Assembly: GCA_027487895.1 (NCBI GenBank)
Contig: JAIYCS010000042.1
Span: forward strand, 1 to 34,850
Origin: Sediminibacterium sp.
GTDB taxonomy: Bacteria > Bacteroidota > Bacteroidia > Chitinophagales > Chitinophagaceae
Direction of reading: 5' to 3'
DNA: 34,850 bases
The notes below the pieces were generated by a model. That model had not been told where the DNA came from. It saw only the letters and a list, made by a program, of their open reading frames with translations, and made no database searches. Made by a program: the position numbers and the translations under genes. Positions 10,046-19,550 of this stretch are shown piece after piece; positions within the stretch are counted from its first letter, which is position 1; every line of letters begins with the position of its first letter.

Positions 10046-11098
10046 ATGAGCGTTTCTGCAAATGTTTTAAAGATATTTGGTTTTGATGCTTCATTGGTGG
10101 AAGTAAAGCCGCTTGGTGAGGGTCTTATCAATCATACCTACATGGTTCAGTCTGGAAACGACGCTTACGTTTTACAAAAAATCAATACGGCTGTTTTTAA
10201 AAATCCAGTTGCTATTGCGCATAATATTCAATTGATATCTGGATACTTAGCGGCTCATAGTCCAGATTATTATTTTGTAGCTCCTGCCAGTTCGGTGCAT
10301 GGGAGTCAGATGGAATATATAAACGATGGGTATTACAGGGTGTTTCCTTATGTTAAAGGGTCTCATGCTAAATCAGTGGTTCAAAATGAGGAACAGGCTT
10401 ATGAAGCGGGTTATCAATTTGGACTTTTTACAAATGTATTAAATGGCCTTGATGCCACTGATTTACAAATCACCATCCCCGATTTTCATAATTTAACACT
10501 TAGGTATGAGCAGTTTTGTAACGCACTTCTGTACGGAAATAAAGACCGAATTATACAGTCGGAAAATCAAATAAAATTTTTACAAGATCATAAGTGGATT
10601 GCTGATTTCTTTGAAACCATAAAAACCAATTCAAATTTTAAATTACGCGCTACGCATCACGATACTAAAATTAGCAATTTGCTATTTGATGAAAATGATA
10701 AAGGGATCTGTGTGATAGATTTGGATACCCTCATGCCAGGATATTTTATCAGCGACCTAGGTGATATGTTTAGAACTTATTTGTGTGCTGTTTCTGAAGA
10801 AGAAACAGATTTTTCTAAAATATCTGTAAGGCCTAATATTTACAAAGCAATTGTAAAGGGGTATTTGAAGGGTGCTGGAAATATGTTATCTAAAGATGAA
10901 GCGGATCAGATTTATTATGCAGGGCTTTTTATGATTTATATGCAAGCCCTTCGGTTTTTAACTGACTTTATAAATGATGATGTGTATTACGGAGCCAAAT
11001 ATCCGCTTCACAATTACAATAGGGCTTTAAATCAAATTAAATTGTTAGAAGACTATATCAATAAAAAAGAATTATTACAAATTGAAATAAATAATTAA
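10046..11098 (+). CDS. Aminoglycoside phosphotransferase-fold kinase, N-acetylhexosamine kinase (NahK)-like
   Basis: GEGLINHTYMVQ..YVLQKIN, ATHHDTKISNLLFDE (catalytic loop HxDxxxxNxL), GICVIDLDTLMPG. Confidence 0.8.
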   Translation: MSVSANVLKIFGFDASLVEVKPLGEGLINHTYMVQSGNDAYVLQKINTAVFKNPVAIAHNIQLISGYLAAHSPDYYFVAPASSVHGSQMEYINDGYYRVFPYVKGSHAKSVVQNEEQAYEAGYQFGLFTNVLNGLDATDLQITIPDFHNLTLRYEQFCNALLYGNKDRIIQSENQIKFLQDHKWIADFFETIKTNSNFKLRATHHDTKISNLLFDENDKGICVIDLDTLMPGYFISDLGDMFRTYLCAVSEEETDFSKISVRPNIYKAIVKGYLKGAGNMLSKDEADQIYYAGLFMIYMQALRFLTDFINDDVYYGAKYPLHNYNRALNQIKLLEDYINKKELLQIEINN

Positions 11099-11119
11099 TT
11101 GTTTTAAATAAGAAGTGAA

Positions 11120-12589
11120 ATGAAAAAGTTAGTAGTTGTTATTGCCGTTTTATTTGTTGCAAATTCACTTACCGCTCAAAGGTATAGTAAGCCAGAATGG
11201 TATGAAACATTTGCAAGTATCAATGCCGAAGTGCAGCAAAATTCTAAAGCCTACGCAACGCTTAAGTATGCCACCGAAACGATTGGACACCGTTTAACAG
11301 GTTCTGTTAATGGTAGCAAAGCAGAAGCATATGCCTATAACTTATTAAAATCTTATGGGTTTAAAAATGTAAGATACCAACCCTTTGAAGTTGAGAGTTG
11401 GAGTAGGGGTAGTTTGACCGTTAAAATTGGAAATAGCCTAAGCAATTTACAGCCCGTAAAGTCAGTGTCGCTAGCACATTCACCAGTTGCTGCCGATGTT
11501 GCGCTTGAAGTGGTGGATATGGGTAATGGACTAGATGAAGACTACGCAAAAGATCCTTCTAAAGTTGCCGGTAAAATTGCGCTTGTTTATTTAGGTGTTT
11601 TACCAGGATCAAAACCTGGTACGCCAAGCCTTCACCGCTCCGAAAAAACAGCTATCGCTACAAAATATGGCGCTAAAGGGATAATCGTAATTAATACGGC
11701 TGCTGGTGGTATTTTACTTACCGGTACCGCTTCTGTTACTGGAAAATTAATTCCTATTCCTGCGGTATGTATTAGTAAAGAAGATGGGCTTGCATTTAAA
11801 GAAGCACTTTTAAAGGAGCAGCAGTTTGCTAGTATCAACATGACTAATTTTTCAGGATTGATAAAAGCCCGCAATGTTGTAGTAACAATTAAAGGAAGTG
11901 ATTTGCCTAAAGAAAAAATTGTAGTAGGCGGTCATTTGGATAGTTGGGATTTAGCTACTGGTGCCATTGATAATGGTATTGGATCGTTTTCGGTACTTGA
12001 TATGGCCCGCACATTTGCTGCGCTTAACCTTCGACCTACCAGAACTGTAGAGTTTGTTTTATTTATGGGTGAGGAAGAAGGCTTGTTAGGATCAAAGGCC
12101 TATATCGAAGCTGCAAAAAAAGATAAATCAATTGACCAAATAAGATACATGTTTAATTATGACATGACCAATGACCCAACAGGTTATTCAAGTTCTACAG
12201 AAGTGTCTGAAACCTTATTTAAATCGATTGGTTCTATTGTGCAAAGCATTGATACAAGTTTCAAAAACACATTTAGTGCAGGAGCAGGGCTTCATAGCGA
12301 TCACCAGCCATTTATGTTACAAGGTATTCCAACGGGTGGTGCAGCTGGCGGTAAACTCCCTAACAATGCGGGACCTTGCTACCACGCAGACTGCGATAGC
12401 TTTAAATTAGTGGATGAAAAAGGCATGAAAAACACAGTTCGTTTTAATGCCATTTTAGTATATGGTGTTGCAGATGCGCCATTAATTGAAGCAAAGCATT
12501 TAAATGATGAAGAAACGAGATTGTTTCTAATAAAAAACAATCTAAAACTGCCACTACAAATAGCAGGTGATTGGCGCTGGAAAGACTAA
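11120..12589 (+). CDS. M28-family zinc metallopeptidase (secreted, PA-domain insert)
   Basis: Signal peptide. VVGGHLDSWDLATGAIDNGIGSFSVLDMAR, FVLFMGEEEGLLGSKAYI and HSDHQPFMLQGIPTGG are M28 metal-ligand motifs. Confidence 0.92.
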   Translation: MKKLVVVIAVLFVANSLTAQRYSKPEWYETFASINAEVQQNSKAYATLKYATETIGHRLTGSVNGSKAEAYAYNLLKSYGFKNVRYQPFEVESWSRGSLTVKIGNSLSNLQPVKSVSLAHSPVAADVALEVVDMGNGLDEDYAKDPSKVAGKIALVYLGVLPGSKPGTPSLHRSEKTAIATKYGAKGIIVINTAAGGILLTGTASVTGKLIPIPAVCISKEDGLAFKEALLKEQQFASINMTNFSGLIKARNVVVTIKGSDLPKEKIVVGGHLDSWDLATGAIDNGIGSFSVLDMARTFAALNLRPTRTVEFVLFMGEEEGLLGSKAYIEAAKKDKSIDQIRYMFNYDMTNDPTGYSSSTEVSETLFKSIGSIVQSIDTSFKNTFSAGAGLHSDHQPFMLQGIPTGGAAGGKLPNNAGPCYHADCDSFKLVDEKGMKNTVRFNAILVYGVADAPLIEAKHLNDEETRLFLIKNNLKLPLQIAGDWRWKD

Positions 12590-12593
12590 CTAT

Positions 12594-13865
12594 TTATTTA
12601 AGTGTATTTTTTAATACACTTAAATTTCCGTCAATTGTTTTTTGATCATATTGTAATCCTAAAATTTTAGCAATTAGAGGGTATACATGTACGTTTTCAA
12701 ATCCGTTAATTTTTTTACCAGATTTGAATGCAGGCCCCCATGCCAAAAAGCTAGCCCTCATTTCGGGGAGCCTAGGATCGTAACCATGTTTACCCGGACT
12801 GCTAGGTCTGCCACTTAAACTAAATGTATAAGGTAGTTTAGCTACTAAAATAATGTCACCAATTCGGTTGAATCGGTCGTCTAGATTGCTGTAATGAAAA
12901 TCTTTTGGCGCATTATTTTTTAAATAAACATCGTATCCATTGGCCTCTTTTAAAAGTGCTTGGTAGGTAGGTATAATGGCTGCAGTATCTTTTGCATAGA
13001 GTTGTAAAAGCGCGCTACCAGAAGGTACATAAAACTTTGTTGGATCAACAGATTTTGGAAGTCGAATGGGGTTTTGGCTATCTACAAGTGCCATGCCGTG
13101 GTCTGATACTAAAATATAATTGACAGGTAAACCTAAGCTACCAACTGCTTCATTCATTTGTTTAATCACTCCATCTATATATTGTACAGCAGCCTCTGCT
13201 TGTTTACTATCTGGACCATAATTGTGGGCAGCATCGTCTACCTCAGGCATATAAAAAGTAATAAGGTGTGGCCTGGTTTTTTCTGGTAAGCTTAGCCAGT
13301 TTTTAATTTGAGCAATTCTCTTTTCTATTTTTATTTTGTCGTTGTAATTGTAAAAGTAAGTAGGCTTTGTATTTGCAATGGGCGCTTCAGACGCTACCCA
13401 ATAAAAGCTAGCTGTTACCATCTGTTGTTTTTCGGCAAGCGCCCAAAGCGGCGTTCCGCCATACCAATATGGATCGGCTACCATTTTTTTATTTGACATG
13501 GTATAGGTAGCGTTTGCTTTTTCGTCAAAAAAAGTATTGTCCACAAGGCCATGATGTGCAGGGTAAAGGCCAGTTACAATAGTATAATGGTTGGGAAAAG
13601 TTAAAGATGGAAAAGCAGATGTCATGTAGTTTGCAACGACACCCGATTTTCCATACGCTTGCAAAGATTTTGCATTGTACTTTTCTACAAAATCTGATCT
13701 AAGGCCATCAATAGAAATAAGTATGACATACGGTTTTTTTTGAGCGGCAGCACTATTATACCTGCCGGCAGTAATTTGCTCAGTGGTGTCTTGGGCAGCT
13801 ACTAGTTGAAAAATAAAGCTAAAAGCAAATAGAAGGGTTAGGTGTATATATTGTAGTTTTTTCAT
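12594..13865 (-). CDS. Alkaline phosphatase superfamily / nucleotide pyrophosphatase-phosphodiesterase (ENPP-like)
   Basis: YVILISIDGLRSDF, AFPSLTFPNHYTIVTGLYPAHHGLVDN, VSDHGMA, SPGKHGYDP. Confidence 0.92.
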   Translation of the reverse strand: MKKLQYIHLTLLFAFSFIFQLVAAQDTTEQITAGRYNSAAAQKKPYVILISIDGLRSDFVEKYNAKSLQAYGKSGVVANYMTSAFPSLTFPNHYTIVTGLYPAHHGLVDNTFFDEKANATYTMSNKKMVADPYWYGGTPLWALAEKQQMVTASFYWVASEAPIANTKPTYFYNYNDKIKIEKRIAQIKNWLSLPEKTRPHLITFYMPEVDDAAHNYGPDSKQAEAAVQYIDGVIKQMNEAVGSLGLPVNYILVSDHGMALVDSQNPIRLPKSVDPTKFYVPSGSALLQLYAKDTAAIIPTYQALLKEANGYDVYLKNNAPKDFHYSNLDDRFNRIGDIILVAKLPYTFSLSGRPSSPGKHGYDPRLPEMRASFLAWGPAFKSGKKINGFENVHVYPLIAKILGLQYDQKTIDGNLSVLKNTLK

Positions 13866-14482
13866 TCGGCTTTATTAAAATAGTTCAAGTGAATTATCCA
13901 TGCTATTAAAGTGCTAAAGTATGCTGTAAATATTCCAGCGCCTACATCTAATGGGAAGTGCTGTGCTACATAAATTCGAGCATAACCGCCTAATAATGCA
14001 TACATAAAACCTAGCGGCACAATCCATTTTTTTGTGCTAATAAAACAACAAAATAAGAAAAGTGAAAATGCGGTTGCGGTATGTCCTGAAGGAAAGCTAT
14101 TAGTGGTATGAATTACAATACCCGATACTTTGTGTATTAATGCGTTGTCAGAAATAACAGCAGTAGGTCTATTTTCTGATTTAAAAAATACTTGTTTTGA
14201 GCTTTGTGTGATGATTGTTGAAAATACGATCGTAGCAAGTAAAAACGGAACAAATTTTTTCTTGTACATGAGCGTTAATGCAAAAGCCGGGATCCAAATA
14301 AATCCATCTCCAGCATTGGCCCAGATATAAAAAAAGAAATCTGCAGCAGGACCCAAATCTAGGTTCATGAGAAGGAAGGCGTTTTCCTTACCCAGGATCA
14401 TAGATAGAAGGATTAAGCAGGTTCCTGTAATTAAGGATACGCCTATTCCTAAGGTTACATTTTTATTCAGTTGCAATTGCAT
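13862..14482 (-). CDS. PAP2-family phosphatase, membrane
   Basis: KSENRPTA, NSFPSGHTATAFSL and YARIYVAQHFPLDVGAG match the three PAP2 phosphatase motifs. 4-bp overlap (ATGA) with the downstream phosphodiesterase. Confidence 0.9.
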   Translation of the reverse strand: MQLQLNKNVTLGIGVSLITGTCLILLSMILGKENAFLLMNLDLGPAADFFFYIWANAGDGFIWIPAFALTLMYKKKFVPFLLATIVFSTIITQSSKQVFFKSENRPTAVISDNALIHKVSGIVIHTTNSFPSGHTATAFSLFLFCCFISTKKWIVPLGFMYALLGGYARIYVAQHFPLDVGAGIFTAYFSTLIAWIIHLNYFNKAE

Positions 14483-14525
14483 CTTATTAATTTATACGCA
14501 AAGCTACTATAGTTGCACCTATTTA

Positions 14526-15782
14526 TTAAAGAACACCGGCTAATTCGAGGCTTTTTTTCTTAAGGTGTACGATGTCTAGGTTGTCAATAATAGGGTCGGG
14601 GGTTAAAATAAGGGAGTTGTTATTTTCCTTCCACCAGTTATTTTGAATAAGCTCCTTTACATGAAGTACGCCAATTAAGTATTTACGGTCTTCTTGTGCA
14701 TGCCATTCCTCTATCCATTCAAATTTGTCTTTAGGAACATTTTTGATGTCATCAAAGCTTACATATACTTTTAAGAAATAGTCGGAAGTTAATTCGTGCG
14801 GAGCTTGTTGGTATAGTTTTTTATACTCGTAACAGTAATTGTACCTGAGTGCCGATATATCACTTAATACCGCAGAAGCTGTAGGGAAACTTCCAGCTCC
14901 CTTGCCGTAAAAAAATTGTTTGTCTGCAAATCCACTTTCAATAACGACGCCATTGTATTCATTTTTAACAAATGAAAGCGGCTCTGATTGACTAATTAGT
15001 TGTGGTAATACAAATGCTGCCACTTTTCCATTGGCTAGTTTTTTTGCTTGCGCAATAAGCTTGATATCTAGTTTTTTTTCTTGTGCAACGGCTGCGTCAC
15101 TTAATTGAATATTTTGAATACCGCTAAATAAAATATTTCCAGGTTTTTCTACAATACCATACGCATGGGCGAGTAAAACAGTCCATTTGTTAAGTGCATC
15201 GTAACCTTCGACGTCTAATTTTGGATTGCTTTCTGCAAAACCTAGTTGTTGCGCTAGTATGAGTGCTGCTTGAAAACTTAATTTGTCTTCAAACATTTTA
15301 GTTAAAATAAAATTGGTAGACCCGTTTACAATGGCTTTAATGGAATGCAGTAGGTCATTGTCATAATATTCTTCTAAGTTTCTGATGACAGGAATAGAGG
15401 CGCAAACGGCTGCTTCATATAAAAAGGGAAGCCCTGTTTGTTTTTGTAGCGCTAACATGTCGGACAGGTTGTCGGCAATCATTTTTTTGCTGGCACTTAC
15501 GACAGCTTTGCCTTGCAAAAGTGCCGTAGAAACAATGTCAAATGCTGCCACTGAATCGTCAATTACTTCTACAATAACATTGATATTTGGATCTAGTAAT
15601 AGATCGTTTTTGTCTGTGGTAAATAAACTAGCCGGCGCATTTCTTTTTTTATCAACGTTTTTGATACATACTTTTTCAATGCTTGCCTTTAATGATGGGG
15701 TTTGTTGTAATACTTTGTATAAGCCTTCACCCACTACGCCAAAACCAAATAAACCAATTTTTAAAACTTTTTGATGCTCCAT
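14526..15782 (-). CDS. hom: Homoserine dehydrogenase
   Basis: KIGLFGFGVVGEGLYKVL, YEAAVCASIPVIRNLEEYYDNDLLHSIKAIVNGSTNFILTKM, GFAESNPKLDVEGYDALNK. Confidence 0.95.
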   Translation of the reverse strand: MEHQKVLKIGLFGFGVVGEGLYKVLQQTPSLKASIEKVCIKNVDKKRNAPASLFTTDKNDLLLDPNINVIVEVIDDSVAAFDIVSTALLQGKAVVSASKKMIADNLSDMLALQKQTGLPFLYEAAVCASIPVIRNLEEYYDNDLLHSIKAIVNGSTNFILTKMFEDKLSFQAALILAQQLGFAESNPKLDVEGYDALNKWTVLLAHAYGIVEKPGNILFSGIQNIQLSDAAVAQEKKLDIKLIAQAKKLANGKVAAFVLPQLISQSEPLSFVKNEYNGVVIESGFADKQFFYGKGAGSFPTASAVLSDISALRYNYCYEYKKLYQQAPHELTSDYFLKVYVSFDDIKNVPKDKFEWIEEWHAQEDRKYLIGVLHVKELIQNNWWKENNNSLILTPDPIIDNLDIVHLKKKSLELAGVL

Positions 15783-15807
15783 TTTATTATTTATTTTCTA
15801 GGGTACT

Positions 15808-15847
15808 AAAAATAAAAAAGCTCACCAGATGTAGTCAGGTGAGCTTG
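15808..15847 (-). terminator. Intrinsic terminator between riboswitch aptamer and homoserine dehydrogenase
   Basis: Minus strand AAGCTCACC-TGACTACATCT-GGTGAGCTT, a perfect 9-bp stem, followed by TTTTTATTTTT. Confidence 0.85.
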
Positions 15848-15887
15848 GAATATTAGAAGCCTTAGGCAAAATATCAAACGTCGCTGA

Positions 15888-16003
15888 CTTATCTTTCCAT
15901 GCACATGTAATGTGATGGACGGATTTGGCACCTTCATACCACTGCGAATGATATGGGTTGCCAAGGCATCAATGGGCCATTCCCTCTGCCTTTCTGGATA
16001 AGA
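15888..16003 (-). promoter_or_regulatory. SAM-I (S-box) riboswitch aptamer
   Basis: Minus strand reads CTTATCCAGAAAGGCAGAGGGAATGGCCCATTGATGCCTTGGCAACCC...GGTGCCAAATCCGTCC...GGAAAGATAAG. It has P1 CTTATC/GATAAG, the AGAGGGA and GGCCC..GATGCC..GGCAACC core, and GGTGCCAA.TCC. Confidence 0.95.
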
Positions 16004-16133
16004 TTTTTTAAGAACTATTGTAAAATTAAGATAGAAACTTGCACCGCCCAAAAAAACTTTGTCTATAATCTACTAACATTTGTATGTTTTCAACCATTCA
16101 AGCCCTTCGTTGTTATTATATTTACATTCTACT

Positions 16134-19001
16134 ATGGCAAAGAAATCCGCTAACGAAATAAGTTCTAGTATTCATACCGAAAGTATTGAGGTTTTTGGTG
16201 CAAGAGAACACAATCTTAAAAACATAGACATCCGTGTTCCTAAAAATAAATTGGTGGTATTTACGGGTGTAAGTGGTAGCGGAAAATCGTCCCTGGCTTT
16301 TGATACCATTTACAATGAAGGTCAGCGCAGGTATATGGAAAGTTTTGGCGCCTATGCTAGACAATTTATGGGTGATATGGAAAGGCCCGATGTAGATAAA
16401 ATTACTGGGTTATCGCCCGTGATTTCTATAGAACAAAAAACAACCAATAAAAATCCCCGATCAACGGTTGGGACTGTAACCGAAGTGTACGATTTTTTGA
16501 GGTTACTCTATGCCCGTATTGGAGAAGCGTATAGTTACAACACGGGTAAAAAAATGGTGAAGTTTACCGAAGAAGAAATTGTTGCTTCTATCACCGAAAA
16601 GTATGCCAATAAAAAAATTGTTTTACTGGCGCCATTAGTAAGAGGTAGAAAAGGACATTATAGAGAATTATTTGAAGAGGTAAGAAAAAAAGGTTTTTTA
16701 AAAGTTAGAATAGATGGCGACATTGTAGACCTTACACCAAAACTACAAGTAGACCGTTACAAAATTCATGATATTGAACTTGTAGTTGATCGTTTGCAAG
16801 TAACACCTGATGATAAAGTAAGGCTTTCACAAAGTGTACAGCAAACCTTAAAACTTGGAAAGGATCTTTTGTTTATGATGGTTCATGAGTCAAATAAAGT
16901 GGTGCAGTATGCCAAGCAGCTCATGTGTGAAGAAACGGGGCTTAGTTATGAAACACCATCTCCTAATGCATTCTCATTTAACTCCCCTTATGGAGCTTGC
17001 CCTACTTGTAAGGGACTCGGCAATGTGTTTTCTATTTCATTAGAACAAATTATTCCGGATAGATCCTTAAGTATCAAAGAGGGCGGTATTGCGCCACTTG
17101 GTGTACAGCGAGAGGCTTATTTGTTTAAACAGGTTGAAGTGCTTGCTAAAAAGCATAAAATTAGCCTGGATAAACCCATCAGTAGCTTATCGGAGCAGTC
17201 TATTAATTTACTATTATATGGCACACCTGATGGTCCATCAGAGTCTACGTTTGATATGGATGAAACGGCTATGTCTAGCCCGTATGAGGGTGTGTTTGAA
17301 GGCGTTGTTCCCATGCTTAAGCGCTGGTTTACAGGAACTGGTATTACAGAGGCGCTGCGTGAATGGGTAGAACAGTTTATGGAATTAAAACACTGCCCAA
17401 GTTGCGAAGGTGCTAGGTTAAAAAAAGAAAGTTTGTGGTTTAAGGTAGCGGATAAAAATATTGCAGAAATCAGTCATTTAAATTTAGATAAGCTGCTAAA
17501 GTGGTTTGAGGGTATTGAGAAAAAGCTTACTAAAAAAGACAATGCCATTGCAAAAGATATTTTAAAAGAGATTAGAGAGCGGGTAGGTTTTTTATTAGAT
17601 GTAGGGTTAACCTATTTGTCTTTAGATAGACCTTCTAAAACACTGAGTGGGGGCGAGTCGCAGCGTATTAGGCTGGCTACACAAATTGGATCTCAACTTC
17701 AGGGCATCACGTATATTTTGGATGAACCTTCTATTGGACTTCATCAACGCGATAATATGCAGCTCATAAAAGCGCTGCAAAATTTACGCGATATAGGTAA
17801 TAGTATTTTAGTGGTTGAGCACGATAAGGATATCATGTTAGCTGCCGATTATTTAGTTGATATTGGCCCTAAGGCTGGTAAGCATGGTGGTCAAATAGTG
17901 GCAGCAGGAACACCGCAGGAAGTACTGCTTTCTAATTCCGATACGGCGCAGTATTTAAATGGTCAAAAAAAGATTGCTGTTCCTGCTCAACGGCGAACTG
18001 GCAATGGACATACCATTGTTTTAAAAGAAGCCACTGGTAATAATTTAAAAAAGGTTTCGGTGAGTTTTCCGCTCGGTCAATTAATTGTGGTAAGTGGGGT
18101 GAGTGGAAGTGGAAAATCAACTCTAATAAACGAAACGCTATATCCGCTTTTATCTAAACATTGTTATGATAGTAAGCAACAGCCCATGCCTTTTAAATCG
18201 ATAAAAGGATTGGAGCATATCGATAAAGTGATAGAAATAGATCAATCGCCTATAGGTAGGACGCCAAGGAGTAATCCGGCCACTTATTGTGGATTTTTTA
18301 CCGAGATCAGAACCTTGTTTGCAGCCGTAGCCGAATCAAAAATAAGAGGGTACACGGCTGGGCGTTTTTCATTTAATGTAAAAGGCGGACGTTGTGAAAT
18401 TTGCGAGGGAGGTGGTATGCGCGTGATTGAAATGAATTTCTTGCCAGATGTGTATGTGCACTGTGAAAAATGTAATGGCAAACGTTACAACAGAGAAACA
18501 CTTGAAATCAGGTACAAAGGAAAATCTATTAGTGATGTTTTAGACATGACGGTAGATGAGGCTTGTGAATTTTTCCAACCTGTGCCTTTTATTTACCGAA
18601 AAATAAAAGTGTTACAAGATGTGGGTCTTGGTTATATCACATTAGGACAATCGGCGGTAACGCTTAGTGGGGGTGAAGCGCAGCGCGTTAAACTATCTAC
18701 TGAGCTGGGTAAAAAAGATACAGGTAAAACATTTTATATTTTAGATGAGCCAACTACGGGGCTTCACTTTCAGGATATTCAACATTTGATTGATGTACTT
18801 AATAAGCTAGTAGATAGAGGCAATACCGTACTCGTAATTGAACACAATTTAGATGTTATAAAAGTAGCCGATCATATTATTGACCTAGGTCCAGAGGGAG
18901 GCGATGGTGGCGGTACTATTTTGTTTGAAGGGACACCCGAGCAAATGGTGAAATGTAAAGAAAGCCATACGGCCCGTTTTGTAAAAGAAGAACTACGGTA
19001 A
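16134..19001 (+). CDS. uvrA: Excinuclease ABC subunit A
   Basis: GAREHNLKNIDIRVPKNKLVVFTGVSGSGKSSLAFDTIYNEGQRRYMES, CPTCKGLG and CEICEGGGMR zinc motifs, TLSGGESQRIRLA, TLSGGEAQRVKL. Start set to MAKKSANE at 16134. Confidence 0.98.
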   Translation: MAKKSANEISSSIHTESIEVFGAREHNLKNIDIRVPKNKLVVFTGVSGSGKSSLAFDTIYNEGQRRYMESFGAYARQFMGDMERPDVDKITGLSPVISIEQKTTNKNPRSTVGTVTEVYDFLRLLYARIGEAYSYNTGKKMVKFTEEEIVASITEKYANKKIVLLAPLVRGRKGHYRELFEEVRKKGFLKVRIDGDIVDLTPKLQVDRYKIHDIELVVDRLQVTPDDKVRLSQSVQQTLKLGKDLLFMMVHESNKVVQYAKQLMCEETGLSYETPSPNAFSFNSPYGACPTCKGLGNVFSISLEQIIPDRSLSIKEGGIAPLGVQREAYLFKQVEVLAKKHKISLDKPISSLSEQSINLLLYGTPDGPSESTFDMDETAMSSPYEGVFEGVVPMLKRWFTGTGITEALREWVEQFMELKHCPSCEGARLKKESLWFKVADKNIAEISHLNLDKLLKWFEGIEKKLTKKDNAIAKDILKEIRERVGFLLDVGLTYLSLDRPSKTLSGGESQRIRLATQIGSQLQGITYILDEPSIGLHQRDNMQLIKALQNLRDIGNSILVVEHDKDIMLAADYLVDIGPKAGKHGGQIVAAGTPQEVLLSNSDTAQYLNGQKKIAVPAQRRTGNGHTIVLKEATGNNLKKVSVSFPLGQLIVVSGVSGSGKSTLINETLYPLLSKHCYDSKQQPMPFKSIKGLEHIDKVIEIDQSPIGRTPRSNPATYCGFFTEIRTLFAAVAESKIRGYTAGRFSFNVKGGRCEICEGGGMRVIEMNFLPDVYVHCEKCNGKRYNRETLEIRYKGKSISDVLDMTVDEACEFFQPVPFIYRKIKVLQDVGLGYITLGQSAVTLSGGEAQRVKLSTELGKKDTGKTFYILDEPTTGLHFQDIQHLIDVLNKLVDRGNTVLVIEHNLDVIKVADHIIDLGPEGGDGGGTILFEGTPEQMVKCKESHTARFVKEELR

Positions 19002-19442
19002 AATCATTTCAATGTGTTCTATATCATCCTCTAGGTACATGTCTGAATCTTTGATAAATCCAAAACTGCTATAAAATTTTTGTAGGTATAATTGTGCTCC
19101 AATTCGGATGGGTTGCTTTCCAAATTTTTCATAACAATGCGCAATGGCATTTTGCATGAGTCCAATGCCGGCACCTTGCCTTCGGTAGGCTGGTGAACTT
19201 AATACGCGCCCAATAGATACCTCATTAAATGATACGCCTGCTGGTAAAAGTCTGGCATAGGCAACTAGATTGTCACCGTCCCATCCACACAAATGAAAAC
19301 TTTTTAGGTCTTTACCATCAATGTCTTGATAATTGCAGGCCTGCTCAACAATAAACACTTCGCAACGAAGTTTTAATATAGCATACAACTGCTTGTTGGT
19401 AAGGTCATCAAAGGTTTGAAGGGTCCAAGTAAACGAGTTCAT
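18993..19442 (-). CDS. GNAT-family N-acetyltransferase, ElaA-like
   Basis: LYAILKLRCEVFIVEQACNYQDIDGKDLKSFHLCGWDGDNLVAYARLLPAGVSFNEVSIGRVLSSPAYRRQGAGIGLM. Confidence 0.92.
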   Translation of the reverse strand: MNSFTWTLQTFDDLTNKQLYAILKLRCEVFIVEQACNYQDIDGKDLKSFHLCGWDGDNLVAYARLLPAGVSFNEVSIGRVLSSPAYRRQGAGIGLMQNAIAHCYEKFGKQPIRIGAQLYLQKFYSSFGFIKDSDMYLEDDIEHIEMILP

Positions 19443-19550
19443 GTAGCGGATATTTTTAGGAAAGATAGGTATAAAATGAAGCCCAAAAATAATGGTAGAT
19501 CCACATTAATGTAGCACCTTTGCCATCATACACCGATAACCCCTATATCT

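Noticed and set aside
15806-16051. 81-aa minus-strand ORF (MGGASFYLNFTIVLKKSYPERQREWPIDALATH...)
   Set aside because: It is a translation of the SAM-I riboswitch aptamer; the conserved RNA core explains the sequence.
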